A DNA stretch of 64,000 nt, taken from positions 434,001 through 498,000 of the forward strand of contig JAEILZ010000001.1 in the NCBI GenBank assembly GCA_018873225.1, read 5' to 3'. A program made the position numbers and the translations under genes. Position 1 is the stretch's first letter. Every line of letters begins with the position of its first letter. The notes under the pieces were generated by a model, which saw only the letters and a list, made by a program, of their open reading frames with translations, did no database searches and was not told the origin of the DNA. This document shows, piece by piece, positions 61,255 to 64,000 of the stretch. The stretch is from [Phialemoniopsis] sp. UDSM-2020. Taxonomy: Eukaryota; Ascomycota; Sordariomycetes; Thyridiales; Thyridiaceae.

Positions 61255-62343
61255 CTAGCCTAGCTGCACCGGCCTGCTCGGCTGTCCACAACTCCATTCA
61301 TGCACCAGTCCAATGAACCTTTCTAGCTGCGTCGTCTCTGTCGCCCAAGTGGTGACCAATCTTATGACAGACTCATCATCGCCGGCCTTCTCCCAGACGT
61401 AAAATGCAAACTGCTCTTGAAGTACCTTTATCAGTCCGAGAGGCAGCACCGCAAACACCTGGTTCGTTTCCGTAGTAGCATGAGCCGAGAAACCTGCCTC
61501 TGCTATCCCACGAGACAGCGCTTCGGCTGCGAGATTGGCTTTGCGTGCCAGGTCAAAGTACAGATCGCCGTCAAACAGCTCTGCGAACTGCGCGCCGATC
61601 ACTCGGCCTTTGGCGAGCAGTGATCCATGTTGTTTGACGAAGAACTCGAACTCCAAAGCCAACGCTGCATCCTTCACGACCACCGCCTCTCCCAAGAGAG
61701 CGCCGTTCTTGGTCCCTCCGATCCAAAAGATATCTGTCAATTCCAGCACATCCGACAGTTGTAGGTTGCTGGTCTTGGGCACGATTGCGGAGCCAATGCG
61801 AGCTCCGTCGAGGAACAGGATGAGCCCATTTCTCTCACAGACTCTCTTGATCGCAGCAAGCTCGTCCCTTGTGTATATCGTTCCGATCTCGGTCGCGTTC
61901 GAGATGTACACCAATCGGGGCTTCGCCATGTGCGGGAAGTGCCAATTATCATCCAAGGCCCGCTCGATCGCCTGTGGCGTCAACTTCCCGTTCTGCGGTG
62001 CAACGTTGATGATCTTGTGGCCACTGGCTTCCACAGCACCAGTCTCCCGTGTAACGATATGGCCGGAACTAGCGGCGATCACGGCTTCGTGTGGTCGTAG
62101 ACATGCGGCAATCGAGATCGCGTTGGCTGACGTTCCGCTCGGAACGAAGAAGATGCCGACATCATCGCGGCCAAGGTGGCGTCGGATCCTCTGTCGGGCT
62201 AGCTCGCAGTACGTATCGCGTCCGTAGCCGGTCTCCTGGGTTGTGTTACTCGCGATAAGAGCTTTGACTAGCGCCGGATGTGCCCCTTCGCTGTAGTCAT
62301 CCATAAAACTATAACGAGGTGTCGTCGGTGTTTGAGAAGGCAT
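61255..62343 (-). CDS. L-threonine aldolase-type PLP enzyme
   Basis: A single exon of 362 residues. The start at 62343 (MPSQTPTTPRYSFMDDYSEGAHP) is chosen because DDYSEGAHP is the conserved opening of the family, although the frame is open to 62508. Fold type I PLP motifs are VPSGTSANAISIAA (cofactor phosphate region), ASSGHIVTRETGAVEASGHK, LFLDGARIGSA (Asp on the PLP ring nitrogen) and WIGGTKNGALLGEA with the Schiff-base Lys. Low-specificity L-threonine aldolases split beta-hydroxy amino acids into glycine and an aldehyde, including phenylserine to benzaldehyde. The nearby aromatic genes make an aryl substrate possible; related beta-eliminating lyases are the alternative. Confidence 0.88.
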   Translation of the reverse strand: MPSQTPTTPRYSFMDDYSEGAHPALVKALIASNTTQETGYGRDTYCELARQRIRRHLGRDDVGIFFVPSGTSANAISIAACLRPHEAVIAASSGHIVTRETGAVEASGHKIINVAPQNGKLTPQAIERALDDNWHFPHMAKPRLVYISNATEIGTIYTRDELAAIKRVCERNGLILFLDGARIGSAIVPKTSNLQLSDVLELTDIFWIGGTKNGALLGEAVVVKDAALALEFEFFVKQHGSLLAKGRVIGAQFAELFDGDLYFDLARKANLAAEALSRGIAEAGFSAHATTETNQVFAVLPLGLIKVLQEQFAFYVWEKAGDDESVIRLVTTWATETTQLERFIGLVHEWSCGQPSRPVQLG

Positions 62344-62812
62344 CTTGATGGATAATGCAGAGAGAACAATGGACCAAGTGTCTGCAAAGACCACTGCGCG
62401 TTGCAACACACCTTCAATTATATCTACAGAGAAATGTACGTCCCGTTCCCACTCGCCGACCCACTGGAATGTCAAACTATCCATGTTACTAACAGAAGTG
62501 TTAGTCAATCCGTCTTGGTGGGTCGTTACTAAAGTTTAATGCATCCGTGGCCGCCGAATTTCGGACCCATCGGATTACCCCATGTTGCACATATGCTGTG
62601 CGATGAGCCCTTTGTACACCGCTGCACGGAGATGAGGTAGTGCGTAAAGCATCGAATTCATTTTAGGTCTATTATGATTATGATTATATGGTCCATGTGT
62701 AAGTTTTCCACTTGACGTCCTAGTGAATAGGACGGGGGTAGAAACTGTACCATACATCCCTGTGAGGGATTAACCTCTGAACGCCTGGGGACCAACAGAA
62801 CCAGCCCATTGC
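62344..62812. other. Intergenic region between aldolase and DUF3425 gene
   Basis: About 470 bp holding the aldolase promoter and the 3' flank of the DUF3425 gene. No exact CCGCCGG motif; only CCGCCGA near 62550. No gene seen. Confidence 0.5.
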
Positions 62813-64000
62813 CTATGTCATGGAAATGCTGTTGGTAGCCTCAAGGGAAAAGTCTATGAAGCTCCGATATGTCTCCATGGTTGAAGCATCTAGAGGTTTC
62901 GGGTACGTCAGAATCTTTTGAAACTGAGGCCTTACGGGCATCCCAGTAGCCGTAATGTCACTGTTAGGATCGTACAGCTCGGGATACTTCTCGAAGAATG
63001 CGGGATCGATCTTGTAGTACCCCGCGCCTTTGTCCATGTTCAGCGTCTTGAATGCCGCCCGAGAATAAGCTGAAGATGAGAACAACGTGGAAATATCCGG
63101 AGCAGGAAGGAAAGCTGCAGAGTCATCGTCTTCGCGTGTCGCAGAGCCCATTGCCGTAATCAAGTCTGTGACACGTATATACACGGCAGTCCGGGGTGCG
63201 CCGAGGACTAGGTCAGACATGAAAGTCTCGACCACATACCCTGTGACAGCGTCGCAGAAGATCTGGTCGATCCGGGGGTTGGCAGCGTGAAGCTGGATCA
63301 ACCGATCTCGGATTGACGGGAAGGGTATCCAATCTATTATGCTCGCATGAGGGTTTCGTAATTGGATCTCGGTAGGCCGGTACCTTTGATGAAGCTTGTT
63401 GAAAGTAGCCGAAGAAGGGTACAACTGCCATGCCGTGAGTTCAATGATATGGTAGAACCGTGTCTTTGCGTACCAAGCCATGACGTCCGGCCGAGTCATG
63501 CTGTTGAACATAGACAGGACCATGAGAACTGGTTGATAAACGCTGTAATGAAACATTAGGAAAGGCTTTGAGAGAAAAAAGGTCATGATAGATCTCACTT
63601 TCTTACAGTGTCACGGCCTTCATAAACAAAGCCAAGCGAGTCTAGCTTGTGTTTAAGCAGTCGTTGAAGCAACTGGATATGATCTGAGAAAGGCGAATTT
63701 GTAGATGCAAAATCTTTGCCCAGTATCAAACTCGACTCTTCGGTTGCATTTATGGCAGTGACATAAGGCTGTAATCCTATCTGATATTCGTGGCTCCAGA
63801 TATTAGGGATCTGAGAATAGAATGGAGTAGTGCCGGCAACATTGACTAATTCAAACGACCCGAGGTTGTCACCTGCATAGACACGGTCAATCCGAGCGAT
63901 CTAGACATCTCATGGACAGGGAAGGTAAGTTGTGATGCTCACCTGGAGCCTCGTCTTGTGTGAAAGGCGCGCCAAAACTCGCTAGAGTATCATCGAAGGG
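62813..64000 (-). CDS. DUF3425 protein (bZIP-associated type), partial
   Basis: Minus strand, running off the right edge. Visible exons are 64000-63943 (partial), 63872-63599 and 63542-62813, joined by two short introns (GTGAGC...GCAG, GTGAGA...ACAG) in one frame of about 353 residues. The C-terminal domain matches DUF3425: ARFYHI-like WYAKTRFYHIIELTAWQLYP, then the hallmark IIDWIPFPSIRDRLIQ and IFCDAVTGYVVE. In fungi this domain often follows a bZIP DNA-binding region, so the missing N-terminus may carry a bZIP; this cannot be seen here. It may be a second regulator at the border of the aromatic cluster. Confidence 0.8.

Overview
The window is nuclear DNA of a filamentous ascomycete (Pezizomycotina; the class cannot be fixed from sequence alone). 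The evidence is short GT-AG introns of about 55-110 bp, intron positions that restore conserved protein frames, Zn2Cys6 regulators, a hybrid histidine kinase, ATG17, a CBM21 protein-phosphatase-1 subunit and DHA1-type MFS transporters. I saw no rRNA, tRNA, CRISPR array or intact transposon.

Left part (1-18.1 kb). An edge-truncated minus-strand reading frame is followed by a secreted SurE-like phosphatase, a membrane-anchored alpha/beta hydrolase (S33/TAP type), a conserved hypothetical protein and a small ABM-domain protein. A type-B carboxylesterase comes next and is broken by several frameshifts. An SRPBCC-fold protein follows, then a C2H2 + Zn2Cys6 regulator with an in-frame stop inside its zinc cluster and a frameshift soon after. 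The stretch 6.4-14.3 kb reads as a small accessory locus in decay. It ends at a conserved glycogen-targeting PP1 subunit on the minus strand (15.7-18.1 kb).

Middle (18.1-37.4 kb). This is about 19 kb with no convincing gene. It is not obviously AT-rich or transposon-derived, apart from an AT-rich patch at about 36.7-37.3 kb.

Right of the desert, ATG17 (minus) and an NTM1-type N-terminal methyltransferase (plus) are divergent. They are followed by a GAF-HisKA-HATPase-REC hybrid histidine kinase.

Right end (45.9-64 kb) is an aromatic catabolism cluster: an MFS transporter, homogentisate 1,2-dioxygenase (hmgA) divergent from fumarylacetoacetase (fahA), a CYP504-type phenylacetate hydroxylase, a Zn2Cys6 activator, a CocE/NonD (S15-like) hydrolase, a second MFS transporter, an L-threonine-aldolase-type PLP enzyme and an edge-truncated DUF3425 protein. 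Together these would take (hydroxy)phenylacetate to homogentisate and on to fumarate + acetoacetate. The maleylacetoacetate isomerase step is not in the window. The motif CCGCCGG occurs nine times in about 1.8 kb of this cluster's promoters (twice between hmgA and fahA, three times at exact 12-bp spacing before the P450, three times before the regulator, once between the hydrolase and the second MFS gene). It is rare in the 19-kb desert. I propose it as the operator of the cluster's own Zn2Cys6 protein; this is the most interesting unexplained structure in the window.
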